NCBI GenBank assembly: GCA_027924585.1
Contig: BSBM01000753.1
Span: forward strand, 20,355,501 to 20,419,500
Reading direction: 5' to 3'
DNA length: 64,000 nucleotides
From: Larix kaempferi
Taxonomy: Eukaryota > Streptophyta > Pinopsida > Pinales > Pinaceae
The translations under genes were made by a program, and so were the position numbers. The notes beneath the pieces were generated by a model. It was not told where the DNA came from. It saw nothing but the letters and a program-made list of their open reading frames with translations, and ran no database searches. Positions 12,461 to 24,333 of the stretch are shown one piece after another (position 1 is the stretch's first letter; every line of letters begins with the position of its first letter).

Positions 12461-12544
12461 AACAAAATTTCAGCATATTTATTGAAGTATCTCCAGAGAG
12501 TACAACAAAATTTCAGCATGTTTGTTGAAGTATCTTCAGAGAGT
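12461..12544. repeat. Tandem duplication, 2 x about 43 bp, overlapping the 3' end of the hydrolase gene
   Basis: AACAAAATTTCAGCAT(A/G)TTT(A/G)TTGAAGTATCT(C/T)CAGAGAGT occurs twice. The stop codon of the minus-strand hydrolase exon (12,536-12,538) lies inside the second unit, so the last codons of the gene and its 3' flank are duplicated downstream. Confidence 0.85.
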
Positions 12545-14096
12545 TGCAATATGAATGAGGAGATTGCAGAGCTGATGAGGCTGTGAGAAGAAGGGAGAAT
12601 GGTCGCTGGCTTGCATTTTGAATACCTTCTCCGGAGGATTTGATGCTATGGAGTATTCCTGGTACTCTGGAGGGAACAATCTGTCCTTCATTAACATGAT
12701 GTAAAATCTTCTGATACTCCCATACTTCTCCTCCGATAGCTTCAGTACCTCCATCGAAACTGGAAATGGCGTTGGACTTAGAAGAGATTGTGCCAGGTTT
12801 GCGTCTTGTGTGAGCAAGTAATACAGGGAAGAAACAAACTATTTCTTAGTAAAAACGGAAGAGAAAACTATTCTTAACAAAAACGGAAGAGAAAAGGGGA
12901 AAATATATTTTGTGGTAAAAAAGTAGACATATCCCACGTCTTATTTACACACATTACACAGCGGTTACTTGGAATCCAATATATAGAAATTCAAGACTTA
13001 AATACCTCATCAGGGCTCTCGTTGTAAAGATAGGACTTGACATGGTCAAGAACCAGTGAAGCAGATGTGGGTAGCTCTGAATCTGCTTCCGTATCTAGTA
13101 GTACTACTCCATTTTCCACCAGTCTCGTGAAAGTCTGCACACATCATAAAAGTCATGCGCTAATAATATTTCAATTCATAATTCAAAAGGCTCTAAGCAC
13201 GCCATGTAATCTGCATCGTGTAAATATAAGTATCAGGTTTAAAAGAAAGTAACGTCTCCTTCACACGTTAGGGTTGGAAGAGCTAAGGTAGGTCTGATTG
13301 TTTCGAGGAGTAAATGCAGCTATGAAGATTGCCTTGGAGATCTTGATTGGATACATCTCCATCGCATATGATAATGGGCATCCACCCAAGCTGTGACCTA
13401 ATAAATATGGAATTGTATTTAAGATCGGATCGTCACCATTTCTAAATGGACAAGGCAAAATTCTGAAAAGAGCATCAAATGCTTGGCCTTTTGTTGCCTA
13501 CTCTTCAACAGCCATAGCTCTTTATGGTAACGACTCCAACAGAACAATAAAGAGAACCATCATGTAAACTTCTAATATTCAACTTTTACAGTAAGAACTC
13601 CAAAATAATAAAGAGAACCATCATGTAAACTTCCCAAACCTACGAATGACAAGTTATATTTCAGATAATCCAAGTACCTTCTCATCATTGTCGAGGTTGG
13701 TGATATATTGTAGCAGTGGCTCTGCATAGTGTGAGATTGAATTGACTTGATCTGTAGAGGCTGCCCTGTTTATTCCATTGGAGGTGAGATCCAGGGCAGC
13801 CACTCTGTGCCCCTTTTGTTTAAGCAGAGTGACAATTTTATACCAGGACCATGCTCCATGCCCAAGTCCATGTATCAACACAAAATGCTGCTGCATTCCT
13901 TCTTCCTGATCAATTTTAGAAGAAATAAAAAGCTCCGATCACCTAATCATGGGACTCCATCATTGCTTTCTTGCTATTCAGAAATCCAAAGCAAAATACA
14001 GAACAGAACAGCGGAGGCTGCTGAAGTTTTGGGATTTCTTACAAGCACCACCATAACGCAGAGGATAACAACAGTCCTACTCCATTGCAGCACCAT
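12536..14096 (-). CDS. Methylesterase / hydroxynitrile-lyase family alpha/beta hydrolase, five exons, possibly a pseudogene
   Basis: The family (SABP2/MES and plant hydroxynitrile lyases) hydrolyses methyl esters of small acids or related substrates. Exon 1 (14,043-14,096) encodes a hydrophobic signal-like peptide, RTVVILCVMVVL. A strong donor (GTAAGAA) leads to exon 2 (13,678-13,905), in frame as EEGMQQHFVLIHGLGHGAWS. Exon 3 (13,267 to about 13,398) has GHSLGG with the nucleophile Ser and AMEMYPIKISKAIFIAAFTP. Exon 4 (13,006-13,134) ends KSYLYNESPDE. Exon 5 (12,536 to about 12,805) has EEKYGS, the likely catalytic Asp in LMKDRLFP and His in SDHSPFFSQP. Total length is about 255 codons, normal for the family. 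The exon 3 acceptor that should restore the strand before GHSLGG is missing. Exon 5's only AG acceptor would shift the frame by one. So exons are conserved but correct splicing is doubtful. Confidence 0.75.
12846..12900. repeat. Tandem duplication inside the last intron of the hydrolase gene
   Basis: AACTATTTCTTAGTAAAAAC GGAAGAGAA and its near copy follow one another (about 28 bp each). They lie between exon 5 and exon 4 of the minus-strand gene. Confidence 0.7.
13540..13635. repeat. Direct repeat in the second intron of the hydrolase gene
   Basis: The block AATAAAGAGAACCATCATGT plus AAACTTC occurs at about 13,545 and 13,603. It sits in the intron whose acceptor is missing, so the duplication may be linked to loss of that splice site. 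Confidence 0.75.
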
Positions 14097-14174
14097 CTTA
14101 ACAGTTGACTAGAACACTGCTGTGGCCAACTTTTCCCAACTTTTCTGTGAGAATTGATTGAGTGTTCTCTATTC

Positions 14175-14181
14175 ATATATA
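14175..14181 (-). promoter_or_regulatory. TATA box of the hydrolase gene
   Basis: On the minus strand this reads GCTATATATGAAT. It lies about 80 bp upstream of the ATG at 14,096, which leaves a normal short 5' leader. This spacing supports the signal-peptide exon as the true first exon. Confidence 0.6.
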
Positions 14182-14402
14182 GCTGGCGGAGGAGATGAGG
14201 GCCAAGAACACTGTACCAAAAATATTTTAAACTTAGTGGGGTCACGAAAGCAAAAGTTAAGAGTGGAATTGCCGACAGTAGCTTGTACATGTGCTAAATC
14301 CGCTAAATCTGGTTGGAAAAGATCCGAAGGCAGGGCTTTAGTTTTAAATTTCTGGAATTCACGAATAAAAAACAAAATTTCCCTCATATCAAAGACATAT
14401 TG

Positions 14403-14616
14403 GCGTATACTACCTATTACATTAATTTTTCAAAACTCTATTTAACATATTTTTAATTAAAAATTAACATCGATAAAAGCTATCTAGAAGGAATTAAATC
14501 ATAATATAGGCGTATACTACCTATTACATTAACTTTTCAAAAGGTTATTTAACATATTTTTATTTAAAATTTAAAATAGATAAAAGCTATCTAGAAGGAA
14601 CGAAATCATAATATGC
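14403..14616. repeat. Tandem duplication, 2 x about 108 bp
   Basis: Both copies begin GCGTATACTACCTATTACAT and end GATAAAAGCTATCTAGAAGG AA, with small differences in the AT-rich centre. Confidence 0.85.
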
Positions 14617-15298
14617 TTATGTATATGAACATAAAGACACTATCATCATTTTTTCTTCTTAGACACATTTGTCATATTTTTAATATGATTGTGGAATTAA
14701 ACAATGACATCCATATAAGCCCTCGAGAAGGAATTGAATGGTGACAATATAATGGAATGATAACAATACGCTTTGTATATTTAAAATGAAACATAATATG
14801 TCATATTTTTAAAACAACCTTTAACATGTTATTATTATATTTTTCGATTAAATATTAATATTTGTATATAATTTTGATAAAATTCATATAAATTTATTTT
14901 AAATTATAAATATTTTTGAGGTATAATTATTTATTTTTTAATATCATGTATTAATTTTTTAATGTTGAATGAAAAAAATATATAGACTTTAGAAATTCAT
15001 CTCTGTAAATTAAAGATTAATCTATGTTAATTTTAATTTCTGAAAATTTTGCAAAAAAATTAAAATCGAACATTTCCATATATTAGGTTGTTTTTCTATA
15101 TAAATATAATAATTAATATACTTCCAAATTTGAAGTGAGCATGGGTGGATATGTTATTTGAATATTTAAGATAAAAAATTAATATTTAAAAAGCTATTGA
15201 TGTAGTTGTTAATTAGTAAAATGTAATGGATCAATGTACATATCAAATGCCATAACAATGTTTAGTGGAAATTTTTAAGGCATCATCCATTTGTGTAT

Positions 15299-15811
15299 TA
15301 ATTGCAAGACAACACAATTCATTTATCAATACAAAATTATATCTTGTCTTGAGTTCATGTAGTCCTATGGATTAAATGAAGTTTCATGCAATGATCATAC
15401 GTAATGATTTAAGCATGTTCATGTTGTGATTTGTAACAAGTATGTTTATTGAGAATAGGTGGATAGATGCATCAAATATTTCTCACTATTCCATGGAGAC
15501 TAGTTTGTTAGTCATAAACCTCATGATCTCCAAATAACAAAGTTACCTTATTAATCGAGCCTATTTGGACCTAGTAATTGCAAGACAACACAATTCATTT
15601 ATCAATACAAAATAATATCTCGTTTTGAGTTCATGTAGTCCTATGGATTAAATGAAGTTTCATGCAATGATCATATGTAATGATTTGAGCATGTTCATGT
15701 TGTGATGTGTAACAAGTATGTTTTTTTTGAATAGGTGGATAGATGCATTAAATATTTTTCATTCTTCCATGGAGACTAGTTTGTTAGTCATAAACCTCAT
15801 GAGCTCCAAAT
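15299..15811. repeat. Direct duplication, 2 x about 237 bp
   Basis: The unit AATTGCAAGACAACACAATT ... CATGGAGACTAGTTTGTTAG ... CCTCATGA starts at 15,299 and again at about 15,576, separated by a short linker. The copies differ by scattered substitutions and one small indel. No coding frame is conserved. Confidence 0.85.
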
Positions 15812-16723
15812 CATCTATTGTTGGTGTTGCATCTCAAACATTTCTTAGCATCTGGTGGAAGTAGACACTAGTGGCATCGTCTCCCTTTTGGAATAATATT
15901 GTTTGAAATTGATTACAATTGTAAATGTTTCCGAGAATCACACTTGCATACAAGAGTTTGTCCATCATTGGGGTAAATACCCCAGGTGCCCCACAAGAAT
16001 TATTGAGTAATGACCAAATCGGGAGTTTACATGTTCTAGAAATACCTCATGTGTAATTGACTCTCAATTTGTAACAAGATCTTAGCTCCTATGAAGCTCA
16101 TAGATATATTCAATGAGAATGTATTGAATATGTGTCATCTACTTTTGGAAAATTGTTAATGCTTTTCCATTTAAAGGCTTCATGTTCTTTATAGGGATTG
16201 TAAATATTACATGTATATTAAAAGTTGTAATGTAAGTTAGAGAGAGGAGTATTAAATGCTTCAAATGTAGTGGGAGAGAGGAGTAATATTGAACCAATAC
16301 ATGAACTCTAACGAAGTGTCTAACTCATGGATGATTTTAACCTTTGACTCACACTACTTTTAAATGAAATTCAACATGAGTTTGTGTATTAGTTGAAACA
16401 TCCAACAATTTTATGATATGTGGTTGAAGCATCAATATTCAATAGTTATTCAATAGCTAACTGCACATGAAAATCATAAATGTGACTTTGATCTTTCTAA
16501 TCACATGTGTAATGCATAGATTTTTTTTTTTATCAAAATGATAATACAAAACTATATATACAACATATCTATACATGTCTCAACATTCTCAACCTTTAAC
16601 CAATCCTCAATAAAACTTCCAATGAAATGTGTTTGACCAATCAAGAATATTAGACAAGTATAGTGCTCATAGAAATGAGATGAGAGGAATATCATTTTTT
16701 CTTAACACTGAGGTTGCCATAGG

Positions 16724-17075
16724 TGATCAAGTTTCACTACCCAACTAATTAGTGGGTGTTGCGAACTCTTAGGTTACCTCAATACGTGGTTTGGAAGGTG
16801 GAGGGTTGGTTTTTACCTCTTTGTTTTGGTCATTCAATCTACTATCTAGATTTCATCTTGTTGTATTTAATTCCATGGAAAGCGATTTCCTTGGCAACTA
16901 AGGGATCATGCATACATGTCGAGTACCATCCTAGAAAAAGAGTTGAATTGGAAATGATCTCACCTTCTTTTCTCTTCGTATTGATATTGTTGCATGCAAT
17001 CAAGTTTCATCACACTGTTGATTAGTGGGTGTTGCAAACTCTTAGGCTACCTCAATGCATGGTTTGGAAGGAAGA
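16724..17075. repeat. Direct repeat of about 85 bp, period about 270 bp
   Basis: ATCAAGTTTCA(C/T)...GATTAGTGGGTGTTGC(G/A)AACTCTTAGG(T/C)TACCTCAAT recurs at about 16,727 and 16,998. Both copies are followed by GTTTGGAAGG. Confidence 0.75.
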
Positions 17076-17152
17076 GGGCTACTTGTTCCATCTTTGTTTC
17101 AATTCTTTTCATCAACCAACAAACATTGAAAATATCAAAGCTTAGATACATG

Positions 17153-17206
17153 TTAGAATGACTGTCATGAGAAGAATATTAGAATGACTGTCATGAGAAG
17201 AATATT
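17153..17206. repeat. Tandem duplication, 2 x 26 bp
   Basis: TTAGAATGACTGTCATGAGA AGAATA occurs at 17,153 and 17,179 without mismatch. Confidence 0.9.
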
Positions 17207-17576
17207 TTTGACAATCTTTGTGGCATGTACTATGCTCTATGTAGTTATATTGAACATTGGATGCAAAACAATGATTAAATGAGAGGGTGGTGATTACATA
17301 CAGCACTACTATGGCTCATGTGGTGGAAAGTTGGAATTATAATTGATATTACTAGTTTTTTTCAAATTGCAATTGGTAAATGAGGATTTAGGCTATGCGC
17401 ACATCATAACTTTGCTTATGCTTAGTGATTTCAATCAAAAGACTTTCATTTAAGGGAACAAACATCAATGTAATAATTTAGTTGGTTATGGGAAGAAGAT
17501 TCAATGCTAATATGCATGATCATTTCGGGGCTATTTTAATTTGGTTATGTGAAGAAGAGAAATTGGTACTAAAAAT

Positions 17577-18342
17577 GGTTCATTAAGGGCACAATGCCGT
17601 ATAAAATTTTGAAGTAACATATGATCTTCATGGCTAAGCATGCTAACAGTGACCCAAATAGCATCAAAGAAACCATCAAACAATGGAGGAATATTGCCTT
17701 CAAAAATTCCATCCTTAATTGTGCCAGGAAACCTTTTTTCGGTTTCTTCATCTAGGAAACTTGGAAAGAAAGAAATCAATGAATATTCAAATAAATGGAG
17801 AGGAATAATGACTAGATATGGGGGGGAATCAAATAGAATATCGATGAAATGATCCAAACATCCTAATGGATCAATGGATATCGGAAATGCAAGCCTTCAG
17901 AATCAACAATCATGCAAGCTTGGTGTGTCAAACCTGAGCATCCATCCACCGAGGCTCCAAGTAACAAAAATCCCACTTCAATTGAAAATAAATGGCCTCC
18001 TCCCCTTAAAGGTTTCAAAAAACTCAATTTTAACGGTGCTTCTCAAGGAAAACTAGGTCTAGTTGGCTTTTGAGGGGTCATCTAAAATTATTAGGGAAAG
18101 ATTGAATAGATGCATGAAGGTTCCCTTGGAGTAAATACCAATAATATAATTAAACTTTTCTCTAGACTAGGCCCTTGAGATAACGTTGCTCAACAAGGTC
18201 TCTCCAAAATTATTATTTAGGGGGGTTCCCTTCTACTTATCCAAATACTGATTAGAATCCAAAATGTCTCACCAATTCACAAAATATCCAAATATTGCTG
18301 GTTAGAGGTAAGAATAGAATAGATTGATGGTATCCTAACTTG
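17577..18342 (+). pseudogene. LINE (non-LTR retrotransposon) C-terminal remnant with RNase H domain
   Basis: The plus strand reads the typical end of a plant LINE ORF2. A FFGFFI.ETWKERN motif (the W.IWKERN signature after the reverse transcriptase) lies near 17,735-17,775. A linker with VKPEHPSTEAP follows near 17,930. RNase H begins as KWPPPLKGFKKLNF, where the catalytic Asp is replaced by Asn (codon 18,032-18,034). Then come NGASQGKLGLVGF, a GSLGVNTNN segment and LSKIII.GGSLLLIQILIRI to about 18,340. Many stops are at tryptophan codons (TGG to TAG or TGA), in line with decay. The remnant stops abruptly where copy A of the inverted-repeat element begins. Confidence 0.7.
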
Positions 18343-20018
18343 AATTAAGAAAGCCCCTATTTTCACCATATAATGTATGTATCCATTTTTATCAACCCAT
18401 TTTTAATACCCCCTTTATATCATATTATCAAGTTGTAACAAACAAGAGCCCTAACACATCTTACTATAAGCAAACATTATGCTAAATAAAATAATAGTAT
18501 AATGCTAGTAATGATCCCACCAAGATTGCAGGGGTGATTGATCAATTTGTAGCATTGGATAGTGGAATACCCAACAAAATAGCACCGGGAAGGAAAAATG
18601 CATTAAAGGAAACCCATTCAAGAGATCCACATAACAAAGAATGTAAAAGGTTGATAGTCCAATAGTTAGTGCAATGCTTAGAAAATATGAGAATTCCAGA
18701 TGTTTCACACCACAACCTGCCAATCTACCAAATTTATATCATGTAAATATAAGTATAGCCATAGAGAGCTCATGTTTTCTATATATTAATAAATTAAACT
18801 CCATAAAAATGCAAAATTGAAACCCTTTCGTGGATGGACTCCCCTACATTCCTATCAAAACAAACATCATCGATGTTTTAACCCAAATGAACATAGAAAA
18901 ATTCCTCTTACTTTCCAATAACACCATATGATCATGTGCATAGCTTGGATTTGGGCCATTCACAAGATGCAATAATGAATTTCCTACACTTCCTCTACAT
19001 TCATTCTTGCAATCAAGAGAATTAACAAAATTTAGTTACATTTTCTTAGTTTATATCTAGTTTTTATTTAATCTTTCTAGGAGAGGGAAAAATATCCATT
19101 ATTAGGTTTCAAGCAAGCAATAGTTATAAAGATATATAGATGGTGAAACTTATATGATACCATTTCTTGGTAACAATAACACATAGGGTATGTAAATAAG
19201 GATTTAGATGTTCACCTATGTTCATGTCAGTTCCAATACAATATTAAGATGGATGCCTTGCATATAAGAATTGAAATTACAATTATGAATGTGCCAAATA
19301 TAACTCAATCTAACAACTATTCCTAACTCGCAATGTGAAAATGTTAAAGAAGAATACAAAAAGTTGAAAGAAATAATTAGTCAAGAAAGATTGATCTAAC
19401 TTTTCTTTGTTCCAGTGAGCCAAGAGAGAATGATCTCACTTTTCGTGGTTTTCATGGAGCAAAGTTTGATTGAATCTCAATACCCACCTGAAACCCAACC
19501 TAAAAAATGAAGAGTTAGATATTTTACTTAAATGCCCACAAAAAATAAAATACAATAGTTCAACTCCGAAACTCCCAATTAGCTGCATCTCTTAACTTAA
19601 AGATGAAAAAAATATAGCATCAATTCAAACCAAGCCTAAATAAGCTATTAAATGAGTATTTCTCAAGGCCGGTTATCCAAAGAGACTTCCATAGATATTA
19701 TCATTGGTACACTATTATCATATTTATGCAAAACTTAGGATCATAAGCAATATCAAATAAAAATGGAGGGTCCTTAAGTTTTAGGTGGGTATGAATTGAT
19801 CCCATGACTTGAAGGTATGAATCCATCCCATGATTTGGAGGTTATTCCTCAACCCACTCAAATAGAATAACCCTCAATATTTATATTACTATCTCAAATT
19901 AAAAACCCCCTTTACCCCTTAATACGGGGCAATATATTTTTGAGGTTTTTCAGAGTATTCAAACCCCCAATATGAATGGACATGATATGATATTGCCTTT
20001 CTTAGTGAACCCCCCGTG
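18343..20018 (-). mobile_element. Copy A of the CACGGGGGG inverted-repeat element family, truncated at its left end
   Basis: About 1.68 kb is similar along its whole length, on the minus strand, to copy B at 47,182-48,974. It shares the TIR CACGGGGGGTTCACT at its right end (20,004-20,018), the GGGGGTTTGAATACTCT block, and a shared hydrophobic frame (LSIALTIGLS, HFSFP) that is probably not coding. The last 150 bp or so present in copy B, including the second TIR, is missing, and the sequence joins the LINE remnant instead. No target duplication can be seen. Confidence 0.75.
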
Positions 20019-20835
20019 GGTGATTAGGATGAGATGTGCCGACTAGTAGCCATACTAACACATGACTACTTTGAAAACACATGATGACTATGTTTCCACA
20101 ACATGTATGATGTATAATACATGTGATTTGAGGGGATCCATGATGAAGGGTGAGATGAGGATGGACGGAGTTAATTGGCAATGATACAATTATAGTTGGT
20201 GGTGATATGGGACTACTCACACTTATTTCTATGATGCCATGACCATTGATGTCAATCCAAGTGTAGTTAGTACAATCTGTGGTTAATAATGGTGACATAC
20301 ATGGTGGTATTCAAAGGACACTTCAAATCAAGAATTGGTACTTTCTATGCTTCGTTGTTTTACACTCTAATATCCCTCCTTCTTAACCCCTATTATAGTG
20401 GTTAAAATTATAATTGATGTAAATATATTTATGTATTGGTTCATGGCGAGGAGCTTAAGGCCTCACTAATGAACCTTGTAGAGTTTAGTAGCATTTTGAT
20501 TTGGGTACTAGATTGTTCACTAGCTAAAGCATGGCAATGTCATGTAAACTGTACATGTTGAAATAATGAAATAAAAACCTAGGTTTGAATGTGCAAGGCA
20601 ACGAAATCGAAAGGGAAATGATGTCGAATAGAGGACAGAATTAAAGGCCAAGGAATCCTTGAGAATCCCATAGGTAGAAATATGATCCTATCACTAGCTT
20701 TCGAGCATTTCAAAATATCACATTTCTCGCAAAAGGTGAATATTAACATGTTATTGGCTAATAAGCTTAAAGTGATCGATTATTAATAGTATTATTTCAA
20801 ATTTATTATTACAAAGTATTATTATTATAAACTAT
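20019..20835. other. Intergenic spacer, no gene seen
   Basis: No coding-like frame or repeat boundary was recognised between the end of copy A and the microsatellite at 20,838. Confidence 0.4.
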
Positions 20836-20837
20836 CA

Positions 20838-20890
20838 AAAAGAGATTATTATTATTAGTAGTAGTAGTATTAGTATTAGTATTAGTATCA
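20838..20890. repeat. ATT/AGT trinucleotide and ATTAGT microsatellite
   Basis: ATTATTATTATTAGTAGTAG passes into (TATTAG)n. This is simple slippage-type DNA. Confidence 0.85.
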
Positions 20891-21029
20891 ATTCTTGATA
20901 GCATTTTTGGAGGAGAGGGAAAATGCCACTTGTTTCTTATTGTGGTTCTATTTATTTTCTACTATTTATATTTTTTAGAGTAACTTTTATCTTTGTTTTA
21001 TTTATATTTTCTGGGGTAACTTTTATCTT

Positions 21030-21960
21030 TGTTTTCTGTTGTTGGGAAGAGGAGGGATTTCCCAAGGGAGCCAACTCCTTGTGTATGTGTTTAAATGGAA
21101 TTAAGGGGCGCTCTACACTAAGCCCATTATTTATTGCTTACCAATAAAATTCAAAGAATGCCATATACAAAGAGAGCCCACTCCCATTATTCAATTGCGG
21201 TTAGTTATTATGTTGCATGATTATGATTTTACGAGGAAGGGACAACCTCCCTTAGGAGAGCCGATTCCCATTCCTCTAAGTGTTTATTTCTTTTTGTTAA
21301 AGATGGATGGCCTCTAGAAGGAGGGACGATCCCCTTTGTCCATTAATCCCTTCGTGTTATAGTTAATATGTGTTGCATGGGAGAGTAAGAGGGGCGGCCT
21401 CCCTCAAGAGAGCCAATGCCCCTTTTTAATGTATTTGCTTATACATCTTTGCATTTGTATTTTTATTTAATATTCTGTTGCTTCTTTCTTGAAGAAGAAG
21501 AGGGTGTTTCCTTTTTAGTTTTATTTAATATTTAATTGTACATCCTTATAGTTTTATTTAATATTTAATTGCTTATGTGAAGAGGGATGATTTCCGTGAG
21601 TAGAGATACGTCCCTTTGAACCTATTTAAATTATTGCTTGTACTGAGAGAAGAGGGAATTGCCCCTTTTTGCTTATGTTCAGTGTATGTTAATGCTTCTC
21701 TGGTGAAAAGAGGGTGTTTTCCTTGTGATTCTGTTACTTTTAAGTTGAGAAGAAAGGGCGTAGTTCCCTTGTGATGTAATTGTTTTTGAATTTATGCTTG
21801 TGATTTTGTGTGTGGGGGATTGTATTTGTTTATATACTTAATGCATCCTTACATTTTGTTTACATTAATATATGAGGGCATTACCCCTTGTGGTTAATTT
21901 TGGGTCCTCGCACAAATATGGGGGACCTTTTAGATGAAAATGATGTTTTGCAAAAAACGT
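21030..21960 (+). repeat. Left arm of a degenerate GAGGG...TCCCC hairpin-unit array
   Basis: About 13 diverged units of 50-90 bp, each with a purine block and a complementary pyrimidine block. Examples are GAGGAGGGATTTCCCAAGGG near 21,048, GAAGGGACAACCTCCCTTAG near 21,235 and GAGGGACGATCCCC near 21,320. Spacers are T-rich, often TTTATTTAATAT. Each block can fold on itself (AGGGA.../...TCCCT). The same array, in the same orientation, resumes at 26,990. Confidence 0.7.
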
Positions 21961-21974
21961 TCTTGTTGTAGAAT

Positions 21975-22165
21975 TTAACAATGCGTATGCGTTTATTAAA
22001 CCTAGAAATGTGAAAGCCGGAGGTAGACAAGTGGGATTCTACGAAGGCTAGGAGAACACAACATGTGAGTGTTTTTTTTCTCTAAAAAGCGTTTGCATTT
22101 TAGAGAAGCAAAATGTGTATGTGTTTTAGAGAACAAAAATGCGTAAGCGTTTTGTAAAGAATATT
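21975..22165. repeat. GCGTTT-type short repeats at the left edge of the polypyrimidine tract
   Basis: Variants of AATGCGTATGCGTTT, GCGTTTGCATTTTAGAGAA and AATGCGTAAGCGTTTTGT alternate over about 190 bp. Similar units flank the right edge (25,885-26,100). Confidence 0.7.
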
Positions 22166-22169
22166 TTAT

Positions 22170-22776
22170 TCCATAAATCAATCCCCTAACACACCTCCCC
22201 AACCCCCTAACACCCCCTCTAAAATTCCCTAACACCCCCTACCCATAATCACCCACACCCCCTGTCCAACCCCCTAACAACCCCTCTCCAACTGCGTAAC
22301 ACCGCCCTACCCCTAATAACCCACACCCTCATCCTACCCCTATCTCTCCTATCAGGCCGCTAACATCCAACCTCCATACTCTCTCTTTCTCTATAATCCA
22401 TTTCCTCCTCTCCCTAACCCTTACTAACCCCTTCTCTCACTCTCTTTCTCCATTAATCCACTTATCCCTAATATCCTAAAAACCCCCTATATATCTACTT
22501 CTAACCCCTTAACTACCCCCTCTCTCTCAACCTATAACCCCTTACCAACCCCAATGTCTCTCTCTCTCTCTCTCTAACCCCAACACCCACACTCCTAACC
22601 TATACCCCCACTTCTCTCTAATCGCCCTATGCCTCCCCAAACCCTCTCTCTCTCTCTCTCTCAACTTTTACTAAACCCCTCTCTCATTCTCTATCACTCC
22701 CCTACTACTACACCTACACCTAACCCCCACCTCCATCTCTCTCCCCCAACTCGATAACACATCATCGCCCCATTGT

Positions 22777-22820
<44 letters not shown>

Positions 22821-22870
22821 TCCCTATGTCTCCTCTAACACTAAACTCTCTCTCTCTCTCTCTATCTATC

Positions 22871-22901
<31 letters not shown>

Positions 22902-23083
22902 CTAACCCTTACTAACCCCTTCTCTCACTTTCTTTATCCCCTATTCAACTTAAACCCAATATCCTAACACCCTCCTCTACCTATACCTCTAATCCGTTAA
23001 AAATGCCCTCGAACTCTACCTCTACCTCTAATCCATTATCCCCCACCTCATCCTCTACCTATAACCCCTTACCACCCTCCAAT

Positions 23084-23116
<33 letters not shown>

Positions 23117-23581
23117 TCTAACCCCAAAACCCACACTCCTCACCTATAGCAACTTTTCTCTCTAATTACCCTACTCCTCCCCAAACCCCTAACCCCCCCT
23201 GTCTCTCTCTCTAACCCCACCACCTACACTCCTCACATATACCCCCATTTCTCTCAATTCTCCCTACTCCTTCCCAAGCCGCTAAACCCCCCCACCCTCT
23301 CTCTCTCTCTCTCTCTCTCTCATCCTAACACTTACTAATATTTAGTTTCATTCTATATACCTAGCCATCCAAATATTTTTAATGTTCTCATTTGTTATCA
23401 TCACAAATCCAAGTCCGACCCCTCTCCTCCTCAATCACTCTCTCTCTCATATAATCCCCCACCTATCCATAACTCCTAACCCTCTCTAGATCACCCCCAA
23501 TACCCTAACACCTCCCCTTATCTCTCCCTCTCTCACCCCCCTACTCCTCTCCCTACCTCTAACCCCCTCCTCCTCCTCCTC

Positions 23582-23653
<72 letters not shown>

Positions 23654-24080
23654 CTCCTCCTCCTACCACTAACCCCCTTCCCCCCCCTCCCTTCCTCACC
23701 CTAACCCTTAATAACCCCCTCCCTCATTCTCTCGCCCCTTACTCCTTCCCTTACCTCTAATACCCCCTCCTCCTACTCTTCTCACTCTCTCTCTCTCTCT
23801 CTCTCTCTCTATCGCATATTCCCCTTAACCCTTACTAACCCCTTCTATCACTCTCTCTTTACCCTACCTCTATACCTACACCAAATCCCCACCCCTCTCT
23901 TTCTCTCCCAACCCCCTAACACCCACCTCTCTCAAACCCATCTCACTATCCCTAACCCCACTCATACTCTCCCTACCAATAAACACCCCCTAATCCCCTC
24001 TCTCTTTCTCTCGTACTCCCCCTCATGTATCTCTCTCTCTAATAATCACTAAGATGCTACCCCCTCCCCCCATATTGATC

Positions 24081-24124
<44 letters not shown>

Positions 24125-24302
24125 AAATCCCCTCCTCACCCCTACCCCTTATCAACCAAACCCTCCCTACCCATCCCCCCCTCTCTCTCTGCTACTCCGC
24201 CACTTACCCCTAACCTCGCCCCCTCTCTCTCTGCCCCAACACCCTAACACTCCCTCACACCCCCCCTCACACACACCCCTACTCCTCCCCCTACCACTAA
24301 CC

Positions 24303-24333
<31 letters not shown>

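Noticed and set aside
13747-14445. Plus-strand frames of 121 and 95 codons
   Set aside because: They are shadows of the minus-strand hydrolase exons, introns and promoter.
18217-18230. GGGGGGTTCCC taken at first as the left inverted repeat of copy A
   Set aside because: The LINE RNase H frame reads straight through it to about 18,340. Similarity to copy B begins only after that.
18505-18723. Hydrophobic frame shared by copies A and B (also 48,455-48,637) as a small transposon protein
   Set aside because: Frames diverge and end differently outside the shared core. Similarity is no higher than for the surrounding non-coding DNA.
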